Under the pieces are notes generated by a model. It was not told where the DNA came from. It worked only from the letters and a program-made list of their open reading frames with translations, and did no database searches. This document shows, one piece after another, positions 4,882-5,275 of a DNA stretch of 5,275 nt. This stretch comes from Cyanobacteria bacterium TMED177 (GTDB taxonomy: Bacteria > Cyanobacteriota > Cyanobacteriia > PCC-6307 > Cyanobiaceae), in the NCBI GenBank assembly GCA_002170825.1, contig NHIA01000036.1, positions 3,697 through 8,971 on the forward strand. Reading direction: 5' to 3'. The first letter of the stretch is position 1. Every line of letters starts with the position of its first letter. Both the position numbers and the translations under genes were made by a program.

Positions 4882-5275
4882 CAGGCCGATTCGCTGGATC
4901 CAAGGAGCGCTGGCTTGCTGTCAGCCTGACGCTGTTGGCCGCAGTGGCACTGCTTCAGCAACAGCTTCTGGCGCGGCGGCCGCCGCGTTTGCTGGCGGTG
5001 GCGGTGCAGCCGATCCGCTCCGGTGCCGCTGCTCTGGATGTGACGTTCAGCCGCCCGATGGATCGCGCCACGGTGGCGGACAGTCCGCTGGAACCCAAAT
5101 ATCCGCATCGCTGGTTCGGCCGGCAGGACCGGCTGCGGCTTCTGTTGGAGTCCGGCGATCCTGTTTCAGGTCCTGTGCGGCTTGATCTGCGCGGCCAGGA
5201 CCTGCGCCGCCTGCCGATGACGCCGCAATCGCTGTGGTGGGATCCCAGACCCTTTCTCCTCGCAGTGGCACCAGG
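4878..5275 (+). CDS. Membrane-anchored protein with Ig-like (Big_5-type) segment, 3'-truncated
   Basis: An open frame from ATG 4878 to the window end (132 codons, no stop), starting inside the ATGA overlap with the preceding gene, which implies coupled translation. Residues 11-32 form one hydrophobic segment (RWLAVSLTLLAAVALLQQQL), an uncleaved anchor or signal peptide, followed by RRPP. The next stretch resembles a bacterial Ig-like domain of the Big_5 type: LLAVAVQPIRSG, then LDVTFSRPMDRATV (53-66) with the characteristic F-S-x-P-M-D, then HRWFGRQDRLRLLLE (77-91), giving alternating beta-strand hydrophobicity. No catalytic motif is visible in this part. Codon use and GC match the neighbours and the frame stays open over 396 bases with sensible protein composition, so I take it as real. 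It would be exported or membrane-tethered, perhaps an accessory to the upstream permease pair. Function is unknown. Confidence 0.72.
   Translation, partial: MTGRFAGSKERWLAVSLTLLAAVALLQQQLLARRPPRLLAVAVQPIRSGAAALDVTFSRPMDRATVADSPLEPKYPHRWFGRQDRLRLLLESGDPVSGPVRLDLRGQDLRRLPMTPQSLWWDPRPFLLAVAP

Noticed and set aside
1..5275. HIP1 palindromes, CRISPR repeats, tRNA or rRNA genes, insertion sequences
   Set aside because: Scanned by eye; no perfect GCGATCGC, no spaced direct repeats, no transposase motif and no cloverleaf-like sequence found.

Overview
The window looks like chromosome of a picocyanobacterium, most likely marine Synechococcus. The evidence is high GC by eye, a canonical photosynthetic cytochrome c6, a cyanobacterial DUF3721-type mini-protein, and the absence of the HIP1 palindrome GCGATCGC that is abundant in many other cyanobacteria. 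This placement is inferred from gene content; no rRNA or other phylogenetic marker is present. I see no mobile element, CRISPR array, tRNA or rRNA.

Layout. Bases 1-642 (+) hold the 3' part of a metal ABC-transporter permease of the MntB/ZnuB/SitC family. It runs head-on into 633-1712 (-), a ten-helix EamA/DMT transporter with a 74-residue tail containing 27 histidines. The two genes overlap by 10 bp inside an 18-bp perfect palindrome that gives both proteins the same last residues (Pro-Gln-Ala-stop). A 100-bp divergent promoter region follows. Next is 1813-2403 (+), an exported protein that I assign to the COG4337/iota-type carbonic anhydrase group (C-terminal HHSS). Then comes 2475-2771 (+), a small exported DUF3721 protein, and an 88-bp gap with two hairpins.

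Bases 2860-5275 (+) form a tightly packed probable operon: cytochrome c6 (petJ), 15 bp, an ArsP_1/UPF0718 permease with a CECG motif, 15 bp, its usual partner of the TIGR03943 family, and a 4-bp ATGA overlap into a partial ORF with an Ig-like (Big_5-type) segment that runs off the window.

How the genes fit together. All seven genes encode membrane or exported proteins, and several have metal-related features (MntB-like permease, His-rich exporter or importer, Cys/His/Met mini-protein, CECG permease, haem protein). The region may be an envelope metal/redox cluster with an extracytoplasmic carbonic anhydrase beside it. The family assignments are well supported by motifs. The substrates of the DMT protein and of the ArsP_1/TIGR03943 pair, and any functional link among the genes, are inference.
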